The notes under the pieces were generated by a model, which saw nothing but the letters and a program-made list of their open reading frames with translations, searched no databases and was not told where the DNA came from. Made by a program: the position numbers and the translations under genes. From positions 130,234,208-130,298,207 of the forward strand of contig OX328132.1 in NCBI GenBank assembly GCA_946811695.1: a stretch of DNA of 64,000 bases, read 5' to 3'. Within the stretch, counting starts at the first letter, position 1; each line of letters opens with the position of its first letter. This DNA is from Gonocerus acuteangulatus (lineage: Eukaryota > Arthropoda > Insecta > Hemiptera > Coreidae). Shown piece after piece: positions 1 to 10,224 of this stretch.

Positions 1-920
1 ATCCCTTTTTAAAGTAATGGAACTTGATTTTTGAAAATACAAGAAATAGCTGTATTTTTCTCTAAATTTTTACATTAATTTAGTCTTCAAACTTTCTTAA
101 ATTTCAAAGGTGGTGGAGCAAAAATAGTTTCGGGAATTTTAAGACTATGTAGTCCGGCATGTTCCCGTCAAACTTACTCCTTCGCGCACCAAAACGAGTA
201 AAATCGTCTGCCGCGTTTTACTATAAAAAAGAGTATGTGACGAGTTTACTCTTTTCCCGAAAAGAATGTTTAATGAAGCGTATGTCACAATGACACTTTT
301 CAGACAACTTTAAAAGCCAACCCCGAGAAGCTGCCGAGAGGTCGGCGGATCAAGCTGTCTACGAAGATCAAATACCTAGGAGCGCACATACCTGTTTGTG
401 TGAACCCTCTATTCAGGGACTTGACACCACCTCCTCTACCTCAGAGGTGGCAGGGCAGCACCAGGAGGACCCTATATCTCGGAGAAGAGGCTGCTTAGGA
501 GGAGCTATAAATATTAAGTTAGTTATTTGTTAGTCTTAAGTTAGCTTTAAGATACTTCCGTGCAAATTCCCTCATAAACAACTCTGTCTCCCCCTAGATT
601 TAGTACCTAAGACTAAGTAGGCCTTAATCCCCCCAATTGTAAAGGTCACAGTCTCTTCTAGTACCTAATCGTAGAATAAGGTGTACCTTTAAGTCCAACT
701 CCAGGATCCAATCCGTTGGGCATATCCTCATTCTCAGACTAGACTTAACCCTGAGGAGCTAGCAGCTTAGTATGTCGGTAAAGACGTTTGTGACACGGCC
801 AATACCCGAATACTATAATGTTTGTAAAAATATTACAGGTTTCGAAATTGTTGTTTTCGAGCCATTGAGCGTGTTTGTTAGGTTTTTAGCACTTTCCTCC
901 GAAGGAAAGTAGCTATGTAG
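1..920. other. Upstream flank, little recognisable
   Basis: No gene is recognised here. From about 313 to 500 the + strand reads as an open stretch with a KYLGAHIP-like segment. That is vaguely like the region after the reverse transcriptase core of non-LTR retrotransposons, but it is too short and isolated to assign. The remainder is AT-rich sequence without visible repeats. Confidence 0.25.
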
Positions 921-1006
921 GTTGCACTCATGGCGGAATTTTTGAATAATTGCTTCGAATCTTTATCGATCCTACCTAGTAGACACCGAAAATGACCCTG
1001 GTTAAA

Positions 1007-1008
<2 letters not shown>

Positions 1009-1069
<61 letters not shown>
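1009..1069. repeat. (AT)n microsatellite in a degenerate repeat
   Basis: A long run of alternating A and T. It is flanked by degenerate sequence (about 920-1260) that shares a TTCGTTAACCA segment with the Helentron-like repeats at 13771 and 48393, so it is probably the core of another decayed copy. A run of G residues (about 1206-1232) follows. Related 30-bp pieces ending in G-rich runs recur near 1345 and 3225, on either side of the hAT-type insertion. ORFs through the AT run are not genes. Confidence 0.6.
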
Positions 1070-1079
<10 letters not shown>

Positions 1080-1469
1080 GTTATATATGTGTTCGTTAAC
1101 ACGATACACGCCAGAGTTTTTGTTTTTTCACTACGAAACTTGGTATGTAGTATTCCCCCATCAAACGATTGAACGAGTTCGTTAACCAACAAAATCGGTC
1201 CATCTGGAGGAGAGGGGGGGGGGGGGGGGGGGTTACTCCGGAGTAAAAGTAGTTATTTGCCAATGCCAGCCGTAATTTTTGTTATATTACAACGAAACTC
1301 GGTATTCGTTGTGGTCAACCGAAGAGAAAAATATGTGGTAAAAATAAACTAAATTGGTTCATTAAGAGAGGGGGTTTACTCTGGACCCAAATTACTAATT
1401 TGCACATACCGGTCGTAATTTCTGTTTTATTGTAACTAAACGCGGTGTACGTCCTGGGTATCTAATAAG

Positions 1470-3200
1470 TAGGGACCGGATTCTTAGGTTTTCACCTATT
1501 TTTTTCCTTTCTGCTAAACATGATATTGATCGGGTTTTTATATGATTCGCATCTTGTAGTATCATTCATGCAAATTCGGAAAAACCTAAAAAAACCTATT
1601 GAGGATGATATCAACTAAAATCGCCTAAATAACGATGGAATGAGCTAAACAGACCTAATCTTTGAAAAAGAAAATGCAATTCAATTAACTAATTTCCTCG
1701 ATCAAACAAATTTTCTAAAAAGCATCTTCCCCCGTCCAGACGTTCAGGGAGATTAACACACTGGGGAGTAAATAAAAACAGTTGTTGACGGTTTGGATAT
1801 GAATGAAGCAGCCATTGAGTTAGAAGGGAGGGGAGGGAGTCTAAACGATAAAAGTTGAAGCCTAAAGTCGGCCATGCCAGTGTGACAAAAAGCGCGCGAA
1901 AAGGTGAATTTTTGAATATTATTGTAAACAAACAATGAAATTAAACGAATTTATGTGTCGTATTCGAATAAATTGACATTTATATATATGTATAAATATA
2001 AATCAATAAGAATATGCGATATATATTCGTTCAAATTTATTGTTTGTTTACGATCTTATTCAGATTCAAATTTTCGCGCGTCACTACTGGTGCTTTTGTC
2101 ACACTGGCATGGCCGATTTCAGACCTACACTTTTTTAGCATTGGAAGATAGATAACACTCCCTCCACTATCTACTAACTCAATGGAAGCAGCTGCCATTT
2201 CTAAGGCTTCGATGTTCCTCCGTACCAACGAGATTCGTGGTGCACTCGCATTCCAAAGAGTACATTTTTCACATCTTCCAAATCTCATTGGAAAATTGGA
2301 ATCGTCAACACTGGAGCTAAAAGATGAGACGTCCCTACGACATCTTGTGACGTAAACGGGCGCATCTTTATCTTTCTCCGCTTTTAAGACAGTTCTCTAA
2401 GACAACAGGAAGAATTTCACCGTGGAAAACCTGGGGACCTATATCGTAGTTTACTGTAACAAGGGCTGATACGCATTTTAGTTTCATATTTTCCCTTTTT
2501 AATTTTTCCAAGATTTAATTATTTTGTTTTTAACATATTTAAGTATCTTTCTGTAGGCAGTGAAATTCTTCCTGATGTTCTTTAGAAGTTGGAACTCTTT
2601 AGCAGAGGAACGTAAAAATATCCTTTAAATATTTGTTTTGTTTTATGTTCTTATTTATTTATTTTATTAATGTATGTTTTATTAAATAATTTAAGTTTTT
2701 TCTTTTTTAAACATTGCTTTATTTCTATAGGGTATATTATTTAAATAAATTGCATTCACTTTGTTTTTTAAATAAATATTCTTTTGAATATTTGGACTAC
2801 TTATTCTTTTTTTTAAATAATAACTCATATTTCCGTTTTATTTTTATTTGCTCAAATCCCCCCCCTTCTCAATATACTATTCTATAAAATAATCTTATTT
2901 GTTGTTTATGTTTATGTCACTATATATGCATATTAATTTATCAAATATGAATTATTAATGATAAATTATGATAGGTTGATCTTATTTTTCGAACCTATTG
3001 AAACATTTTTATCACCTAAAAACCTAAAATGTTTTTTTAAATTATAAAAAAACCTAAAAAGACCTATTTTAACATTTAAAACATTTTTATCCCTTAAAAA
3101 AACCTAAAATGGATTTCTAAATAAAAACCTAAAAAGACCTATTATGCCTGTTGCAAAAACCTAATTGGGTGCTTATTTTATCCTAAAAATCCTGTCCCTA
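1470..3200. mobile_element. Non-autonomous hAT-type element
   Basis: The interval begins TAGGGACCGGATT and ends with the imperfect inverse (AATCCTGTCCCTA). It is flanked on both sides by the same 8 bases, CTAATAAG (1462-1469 and 3201-3208). A perfect 8-bp target duplication with TAGGG-type inverted termini is diagnostic of hAT-superfamily insertion. No transposase is readable in the 1.7 kb. The subterminal zones are rich in short ACCTAAAA-like or ACCTATT-like repeats, plausibly transposase-binding repeats. A separate foldback element lies inside it (about 1796-2195). Family assignment is inference from the TSD and TIR. Confidence 0.7.
1796..2195. mobile_element. Foldback MITE, copy 1
   Basis: About 400 bp that is nearly an inverted repeat. 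TCGGCCATGCCAGTGTGACA occurs at about 1869 and its complement at about 2097, and the outer arms end in CATTGAGTTA-type sequence. The centre has a second palindrome (TTGTTTGTTTAC arms) around an AT-rich loop. A second copy in the opposite orientation lies at 47286-47675. No transposase is present; the superfamily is not assigned. It lies within the hAT-type element at 1470-3200. Confidence 0.6.
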
Positions 3201-3307
3201 CTAATAAGAAAGAAGTGTTGTAAAAATGAGCTAAATCGGTCTATCGAAAGGGGGAGGGGTTGACTTTGCACTATGCTTGCTTCTCCCGCCAAAACAGAAT
3301 TATTCAT

Positions 3308-4159
3308 AAGTAAAGATGGAATGGTTGGGATTCGGCTAAATAAACCTCAATATGATTTTGTTTTAAAAAATCTATATTTCGGACGTTTCGGCTACTCATT
3401 GGTAGCCTTCGTCAGCTAAAATGACAAAAAAAAAAGAAATTAATACAAAAACAAAAAAAAAATTATGATTGTGATAGGTAACAGAGCTATAGATACAATT
3501 AACTTATAAAAGAACATATCGTCTTAAATTCTTAGAATGAAAAGTGAATAGGTACAATAATTGATTTTAATAGTAATTAGTAACGTTAATTGATTTTACA
3601 AAAGAAATAAGAAGCTACATACCAATGAAAAATATAGTAGCTAATAGTAACATTAATTAATTTTACAAGGAAATAAGATACTACATACCAATAGAAATGC
3701 CGAGCGGCAGAGGAAGACCAAGGTTGGCAATTAAGTAACCTTTGTAGAGTGTCTAAGGAGAAAAAGAAATCTACTGGGGTATAAGTAAGTGGAAACAGCA
3801 GGTGGTGGGGGAAATGTCGGTAAGGATCAAAAAGCATGTTTATGACATGTCGGTAAGGATCAAAAGGCATGTTTATGACATATTTATGACAGGAAAGGAG
3901 AAAAAGGAGTTAATGGAAGGATACCCAAGGGGCATGGTAAAAATCTAGGTGGGAGGTCGGGAGAGTATTTGGAAAATATTAGCGTACATAGGAGAAATGC
4001 CTTTTTTGTCATTTTAGCTGACGAAGGCTACCAATGAGTAGCCGAAACGTCCGAAATATAGATTTTTTAAAACAAAATCATATTGAGGTTTATTTAGCCG
4101 AATCCTAACCATTCCATCTTTACTTATCACCTCGACGGCTAACTATCTAATCATCATGA
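3308..4159. mobile_element. Foldback element with 12-bp TSD, Penelope-like features
   Basis: Inverted arms of about 110 bp (3308 to about 3428, and about 4010-4125) surround an AT-rich middle. The 12-mer AGAATTATTCAT flanks the unit at 3296-3307 and 4160-4171. The right side carries a 34-nt extension beyond the arm (4126-4159, containing CGGCTAACTATCT) that the left side lacks. A hairpin with CUGACGA, a six-pair stem and GAAA lies in each arm (4018-4050 and its complement at about 3382-3415). Variable TSDs, inverted pseudo-LTRs, a one-sided ~34-nt tail and hammerhead motifs are known features of Penelope-like elements. No reverse transcriptase is present, so the class is inferred. Confidence 0.5.
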
Positions 4160-4171
4160 AGAATTATTCAT

Positions 4172-4814
4172 GTTTTTATTTTATTTATATTGGTTATTAT
4201 GACCAAATTATTCAGGAATGCACTCGAGACTACGCAAATTCTGAGGAAAGTGCTTAGTTATGCAGCTCCTGCGTGACGGACTTTTTTATTTATTTTTTTA
4301 GCATAAAATTACTTTATCTGTAAAACGATAACAAGCAAAAACGAGATAGGTCTTTTTTTTCTTTCTTTTTATTAAATATTTTCTCCGCCATAGTAACCCT
4401 ATGGTAGAACCGTTTATTTGTTAATGCGTGCCCCATATCTTTTGATACACTGCAAGCATGTCATTACATAATTAAATAAAATACACATTGGTAAAATTTG
4501 ATATAAATAAATGAATTATAAAAATAAACTTGAATAGTGTTTAAGAAATAAAGTTGATTCTGTACTCTAATGGGGAAATGTAAAGTAATACAAAACAAAT
4601 AGAAAGAAAAAAATTCAAGAGAAAATTACTTAAAATAGGAACAAACAAACAAAGAAAAAGATGTGGAGAGGAATTATTAACCTTAGAAAACAAAAAGCCG
4701 CAAAATTTCTATTCAAAGATTATCAAATGAAATGAAGGTTAAGGATCTAGATAAGTACGAATACAATTTGGTTCCTGTAAGTCGGATTTTTCCTAGTTCT
4801 TTCAGTGCCTGATG
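4172..4814. other. AT-rich interval, no gene
   Basis: No gene is recognised. A short stretch near 4258-4290 (CTCCTGCGTGACGGACTTTTTT-like) resembles one end of the Helentron-like repeat at 13771-14437 and 48393-50463, so it may be a stub of that family. The rest is low-complexity AT-rich DNA. Confidence 0.3.
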
Positions 4815-5253
4815 AAGGTTTATGGAGACATGCATGGAGGTAGGATGGGCAGTTTCACCAAACCCAGACAGAATACTCAGCTCATACCTCCTAGCTTGGC
4901 AAAGGTTTATGGAGAAATGCATGGAGGTAGGGCGGGAGTTACACCAAACCCAGACAGAATACTCAGCTCATACCTCCTAGCTTGGCAAAGGTTTATGGAG
5001 AAATGCATGGAGGTAGGGCGGGAGTTAACCAAACCCAGACAGAATACTCAGCTCATACCTCCTAGCTTGGCAAAGGTTTATGGAGAAATGTATGGAGGTA
5101 GGGCGGGAGTTACACCAAACCCAGACAGAATACTCAGCTCATACCTCCTAGCTTGGCAAAGGTTTATGGAGAAATGCATAGAGGTAGGGCGGGAGTTACA
5201 CCAAACCCAGACAGAATACTCAGCTCATACCTCCTAGCTTGGCAAAGGCTTAT
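4815..5253. repeat. Tandem array of ~86-bp units
   Basis: Five near-identical units of 85-87 bp, each starting GTTTATGGAGA. Starts are at about 4818, 4905, 4991, 5076 and 5162, with a truncated sixth. One unit lacks a few bases. The period is not a multiple of three, so the open frames across the array are artefacts of near-identical repeats and change frame from unit to unit. A solitary unit recurs at 6984-7062, close to the FHIP1 start codon. Confidence 0.85.
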
Positions 5254-5920
5254 CATACATATAGAAAGGATAGATGCCTACTCTCGACCTTTCAGTGAAG
5301 CACCCCTAAGATTCTGGCGGCCATCTTGTTCAAGGGAAAGACATTGACAGTAATCCTTGGAATGTTTATGTTTTTCCTTCTAGATTTTGTATTCAACATT
5401 ATTTTAATTGTAGTGCAACTATTGTCATATCGTGCTGTGCTTATGGGTGTACTAAAAGATCATTCGAGGAAACGGACATTCACTTTTTTTCGTAAGTACC
5501 TACTACTTGACTATTATAGATTCTTTCTCAAAGCCCTAAAAGTAACTTTTCCCCTTAAAGGCCACTAAATCCTCAACCTTAGGCCATTGTATATATAAAA
5601 ATAGTTTCTTTAAATAATTATTTGTTTATTCACATATAGATAGAGGTACATAATAAATTACTATACACTATATAAATGTACATAATCATACAAATGTATG
5701 TAAATAAATTCATTTTACAATTTATATATATATATTTCCTTCATAGCTCATAATCAAAGTGTAATAAAACATTTTTTTTATTATTATTATTTCTTTTGTA
5801 TGTTTTTTTTTTGTCAGACAAATTAATGTATTATGTTTATTTTATGATATAAATATTATGTTTATAAGAAGAGCAAGTCACTTTAATTGCGGTGTAAAAT
5901 ATTGTTGCTAAATCTAAGTA
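5254..5920. other. AT-rich interval, no gene
   Basis: Short open frames exist (an 80-codon one at 5326-5568 with hydrophobic segments). They have no recognisable domain, no splice logic and lie in low-complexity sequence. I see nothing else to annotate. Confidence 0.3.
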
Positions 5921-6814
5921 CAGTGGAACATGGATAATTCGAACTTCGATAATTCGAAATCTTCTTTAATTCGAATATTTCTCTCGGTACCTAGAATTTA
6001 GGGCATAAACAATGTAAAAAAAATCGTGGTTAATTCGAATAAAATTTTGGATAATTCGAATTTTTTAAGAGCCTGTGCCTCCAATGGGAAGTGGAACATA
6101 CGGATGTAGGGGTTCCGGGACAAGAAGCGCGGCGGTCTCATAGTCTAGTTCTTGGACTCTAGGAGTTCTGCAAAGTAGTGGATCGCGCTTCCTCCCTTCC
6201 AGGGGTTGTTATAGTTACATCCTGTCGTTTTATTCTAGAATTCCTTCCCACTATCCCTCCCATTTCCATTTCTTATTCAATTATTTTTTTTATTTCATTA
6301 TAAGGGATTCGCAACTGTGGCTATGAGCCCGTTTTATTCAGTTTTAAGTCAGTCCTAGAGTTGTTGTATTGTTTGTGCCTTGAATTTATTGTGTACAATG
6401 CAGTTCAGTGAGTTGTTGATTTTAGTCGAAGCATAGAAGTTATAAAACTTTAAAGTTGTCAGAGACAATAGCTGCGATTAAAGAAGTTGAGAAAGGAATA
6501 AAGAAAAAATATGAAATTGCCAAGGACTAAAAAAATAATAAAAAATTCTTGCCCATGAACATGATTTTTTTTCAAAACAATAGACTTTTATTTTTACTTT
6601 TTTGATAAATTATTAATTAATTATTTACGTTATTAACAATTCATGTAATGTTTCTTTTTCTTTAAACAAAGTGTATTTTTTTTAATTAAAAAATGTGAAA
6701 ATATGAAGTTCGAGTTTTTAGCCGTATATTTTCGAAAACTTTTGTAATTCGAATTTTGGATAATTCGAACTTTTTTATTGGTCCCTAGGGGTTCGAATTA
6801 TCCAAGATCTACTG
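5921..6814. mobile_element. pogo/Tigger-like DNA transposon remnant
   Basis: Terminal inverted repeats of about 26 bp, with left end CAGTGGAACATGGATAATTC and right end the near-complement ending ATCTACTG. They lie between TA dinucleotides (5919-5920 and 6815-6816). CAGT-type ends with GGATAATTCGAA and a TA duplication are typical of the pogo/Tigger branch of Tc1/mariner. Around 6455-6530 the + strand reads as a short stretch resembling the N-terminal helix-turn-helix of CENP-B/pogo transposases, soon stopped. The rest of the transposase is absent; an internally deleted copy. Confidence 0.65.
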
Positions 6815-6983
6815 TATAATATAAGTCCTTTCTGAAATTCCCAAATAGCCTAAATTCATTTTTCTCAGTAGCTCCAATAAATATGTTTTAAATTTGTTTT
6901 TCTTCTTAGATGCCCATATTTCCTATGAGAGAAGGCCTATCCATAAAGAGGAGCTCGTGAACCTTAAAATTTGAAAGGGAATC

Positions 6984-7062
6984 ATGCATAGAGGTAGAAC
7001 AGGGAGTTACACCAAACCCAGACAGAATACTCAGCTCATACCTCCTAGCTTGGCAAAGGTTA
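6984..7062. repeat. Solitary copy of the 86-bp repeat unit
   Basis: This stretch matches the unit of the array at 4815-5253 over nearly its whole length and ends about 90 bp before the FHIP1 start codon. If the 5' UTR exon begins at the candidate acceptor near 6909, the unit would be transcribed as part of the leader. Confidence 0.7.
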
Positions 7063-7149
7063 TCAAAACTTTACCTTCCAACTAGGCTCCAAGTAAATTT
7101 AATTAAATGAGATGAATTTATCAAATTTCCGTGAAAATATGAGCCGAAA

Positions 7150-7311
7150 ATGACGAATATGAGCTGGATTGGGAATAACACGTTTGGGGGTAGTTATGGT
7201 AAAGTCTCAAGCAATTTGAACTCGAACAGCAAAGATTATGACCCGATTGCTTGTTTTGAGAGCTTCAAAAAACATTGGCAACAGATTAGCGATGTTATTC
7301 AAGCTAATCGG
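7150..7311 (+). CDS. FHIP1 exon 1 (coding), residues 1-54
   Basis: Start-codon exon of an FHIP1-type protein. ATG at 7150 opens MTNMSW; a second in-frame ATG three codons later is an alternative. The segment DPIACFESFKKHW matches the conserved N-terminal FHIP signature (an acidic Pro, an aromatic residue, then a K-HW motif). The donor GTAAGT begins at 7312, phase 0. A pyrimidine-rich stretch followed by AG at about 6908-6909 could be the acceptor of a longer exon that includes 5' UTR. FHIP proteins join FTS (AKTIP) and Hook proteins in the FHF complex, which couples endosomes to dynein. Confidence 0.8.
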
Positions 7312-7892
7312 GTAAGTTTTATTTTATCATTTTCTTGATTCATTTTTGAGTTCATTATTGCGGTACTTGTGTACTATAAGAGCCCCAGTGATTTGATACT
7401 AGATGACATTGATCCTATGTATATTACTTAAAATGATATGATTTAATTTTTAAATATCATAACCTTATTTCCTAAATACATGTAAAAACAATACACATTA
7501 ATGACTAATATTTATAATTTAAAGTTGCTTTTCAGAATTATTAACAATGAAGAAAGTGGAGTTTCATTTTTTATGGAAAGAGGTATTAATTCTAAGGAAA
7601 AGGTATGCAGCAATGGACATTTTATGAAGTTATATTATTCAGATAGGAGGTAGATGGAGATGTAATGTTACAAACTAAAATGAAGAATGGTGTAAGGTGT
7701 CGAACTTGGCTTTAGGGTTCTAAAATTCTTTTAGAAACAGTCATCCATTTAATTTATTCATGGACAGAAGAAATAACCCATAAAATATTGTGAAAAACAT
7801 TTAGGAATGAGTTATATATAAGAATAAAGAAGATAATAACAATTTTTGGTTTTTGAACAAAATTATTCATTGTAAATAAACTTATGTTTAAC

Positions 7893-8046
7893 TCCTGGAG
7901 TGTATAAAGTGTCTGACGGACACGAGGGAAATTTCAGTGAAGTATGTTGGCAGGAGTGAGCATCTAGAATCTAGATGATCACTGCTGCTATCATACTTCA
8001 CTGAAATCTCCCCCGTGTCAGTCAGACACTTCATTCAAACGAGGGG
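7893..8046. mobile_element. Short foldback MITE with TTAA ends
   Basis: A 154-bp unit flanked by TTAA (7889-7892 and 8047-8050). Its arms of nearly 60 bp are imperfect inverse complements (TTTCAGTGAAGTATG and CATACTTCACTGAAA in the inner parts). TTAA duplication suggests mobilisation by a piggyBac-type transposase. No coding capacity. It lies in FHIP1 intron 1. Confidence 0.55.
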
Positions 8047-8422
8047 TTAAAGTTGTTACTAAATCACTAGGACCTGATGTCAAATCATGGGGCCCGTATA
8101 GCACATAAGTACCATTATTACTAATTGTTAAATATATTAATAATCCGACAGCATTATATTTATGTACTGATTGACAATCCTTTATTTTGTAATTTAGCAT
8201 GTGTTTTCCATCGAACTATCAGGTTTTTCCACCATATAACTACTAAAAGTTGTATTTCCTATAGGTGTACCACAAAGAAAAGATCCAGGTAGTACGCATG
8301 CAATGCCTTTAGCTCCCCTCCGGCCACGCCCCTTCTGGTTCTTTTGTTTGCGGTCAGACTATAGCTTGGAGGACGTATGTAGGGAATTTCAATTTTTTTA
8401 TTAATACTGTTATTATTTTTAG

Positions 8423-8601
8423 CAGTCTAAGTCAGGAGTGAAACATGATGAAATATTGGCAGTTGTTTCGAACTTGGATTACATGATAACGCTCCTTCTT
8501 CTTGAACTTCACTCTCCTCATCCTACGCTTGTGTGTCTTAAATATATAATTAGTGAAAATATACTTGATTCATTTTATACATGGAGTTGTCAAACTGGGA
8601 T
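8423..8601 (+). CDS. FHIP1 exon 2, residues 55-114
   Basis: The acceptor TTTTTAG ends at 8422 and the donor GTAAGT starts at 8602. Entered in phase 0, it encodes a helical, leucine-rich segment (for example NLDYMITLLLLELH) of the RAI16-like helical domain, the conserved core of FHIP proteins. It leaves two bases of codon 114 (AT), completed by the first base of exon 3. The consistent phase with exons 1 and 3 is the main support. Confidence 0.85.
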
Positions 8602-8894
8602 GTAAGTATGAAGCAATATGTGTATTCCTTCCCACCCTCTTTTTTACCAAGCATTATTGTTGCAATGGATGTAAAGATGGTACAATATGAATCGGTTATT
8701 ACCAACTTCAGGGGCTGTCAAATCTTGTTTTGTACTCAGTATTTTTTGTAACCAATGTATCGTTTATAGTGAACCGTTCATTATATCTGAACTTCACTTC
8801 CAATGTAATTGTGTTTGTATTTTTAAATTGTGAAAATATCATTATTATAAAAATAGTTTGTTTAGATTTTTGAGGGAATCCAAAATCGAAGAGC

Positions 8895-9104
8895 GTGCAG
8901 CAATAAGGAGGCAGCTCCTTTTTTCACATTTTTGGCAAATTGAAAAACATGTTTTAAAATAGTATCTTGATATTTTTTTCCATTTTCTTTTTCATATCAT
9001 CAGATAGCCACCTACTTATAGAAGTAATTCCATAAGGGCTCTATCCTACCTGTTTTAGAGCGGTGGTGTCAGGTTTAATGATTTAGAGCTGCCTCCTTAT
9101 TGCA
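8895..9104. mobile_element. Small MITE with GTGCAGCAATAAGGAGG termini
   Basis: About 210 bp whose ends are inverse complements (GTGCAGCAATAAGGAGGCAG at left, its near-complement at right). The same terminal sequence recurs once more, alone, at about 14761-14783, which supports a dispersed family. No coding capacity; superfamily not assigned. Confidence 0.5.
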
Positions 9105-9560
9105 CCATGTTAACAAAATTAAGCAACCATAAATAACCCAAAATTTACAAATATTTTAACTAAAATTACCAAAATTTGCTTTTAATAACATTTCTAATTT
9201 AGGAAGCTCATATGACAATACAAACAAACAATGTAAAATTGGCAAAACTGAAGTTTAGTGTCCTCAAAACCGATTTCTTTAACATTTTTCACAACAACGT
9301 ATTTTAATGCACTAAACACGAATACATTAAAAAAAAAATCGCTTTCAACTAGGAAAGAAGTTATTAAGCACTAAAGTTCACTGTTAGGAAGGTTATAAAA
9401 GTAGTTGTAAACAGGGTATTTGTAAACATGCGCATGCGCAGATATGTAACATTGGGAAATAGAGAACTCTTTTTTAAAATGTTCATAAACCATTTATTCA
9501 AAAATATTGTCAATTTTAAGGGCATCCTGACCTGTCGTCACCTGTCATTTATGGGCAGAT

Positions 9561-9722
9561 ATGCTATGCGTTTCCGCTTGCTACGCTCGCTCAAGAACAT
9601 ATCAAAACCCTAGTCAATCCAACTCGCTAAAACTAATAGAATTCTATTAATTTTAGCGAGTTGGATTGACTAGGGTTTTGATAACTTCTTGAGCGAGCGT
9701 AATGAGCCGAAACGCATAGCAT
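9561..9722. repeat. 160-bp hairpin
   Basis: Two arms of roughly 75 bp are near-perfect inverse complements (ATGCTATGCGTTTC at left, GAAACGCATAGCAT at right), meeting at AGAATTCT-like sequence. It sits between the left long TIR and the Merlin-like ORF. It may be a small foldback insertion or part of the host transposon. Confidence 0.7.
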
Positions 9723-9774
9723 GTATGCCTAAAAGTCGTCCTAGACATTCTTCTTATCCTCCTAGACATCCTTC

Positions 9775-10080
9775 TTAGCTTTCTTCTTCTTCAGACGCGA
9801 TGTTCGGTGGATACAAATCCCCAATCGCACCAAAAAATGCCTTTAAGCGCTCTTCATATTTATAAGCACGTTTAAAGAGAAATTCGGCTAAATATCCATC
9901 TAAATGGTCTTCTCGCCGGCCATATCGCGGGATATTATCCCGAACTTCTCTCCGAATGCGCTCAATATGTTTGAGAAAATTATTCAAAAATTTGAGTAAT
10001 TCTTCTCTATTACGGACGAGAATAATAAATTCATGCAACTTCATTGCAAGTTTTTTTATAAAATAAAAGTATGTTGACAA
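9775..10080 (-). pseudogene. Merlin/IS1595-like transposase C-terminal fragment
   Basis: A 101-residue open frame. Its middle (HIERIRREVRDNIPRYG, then DHLDGYLAEFLFKR) resembles the C-terminal catalytic region of ISXO2/IS1595-like DDE transposases, known in animals as Merlin. The conserved pattern there is a glutamate in an IERxW-R-like helix followed by YLxEFxxxR. The tryptophan expected after IER is isoleucine or arginine here. Only the last third of a typical transposase is present; the N-terminal part may have been lost or displaced by the LINE. A fragment, not a functional gene. Assignment rests on motif memory only. Confidence 0.5.
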
Positions 10081-10224
10081 TCAAAGTTCAGCAGGCGTGA
10101 ATTAGAACAAACTAATAATTATAAAGGCATTAGCTAATTATTAAGGGATTTCTGTTATATAATACTTTTCATGAATGAAACAAGAAATGTGAAGAATGTT
10201 TCATTATTTCAAAAAATGGTTGTG

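Noticed and set aside
878..1192. Open frames through (AT)n tracts (also 14142-14363, 14756-15031, 20297-20485, 45267-45467)
   Set aside because: Poly-(Ile-Tyr) translations of microsatellites without splice or domain support.
4812..5237. 141-codon open frame with repeated peptide blocks
   Set aside because: It runs through the 86-bp tandem array. The period is not a multiple of three and the frame shifts between units, so the peptide repetition follows from the DNA repeat and is not a gene.
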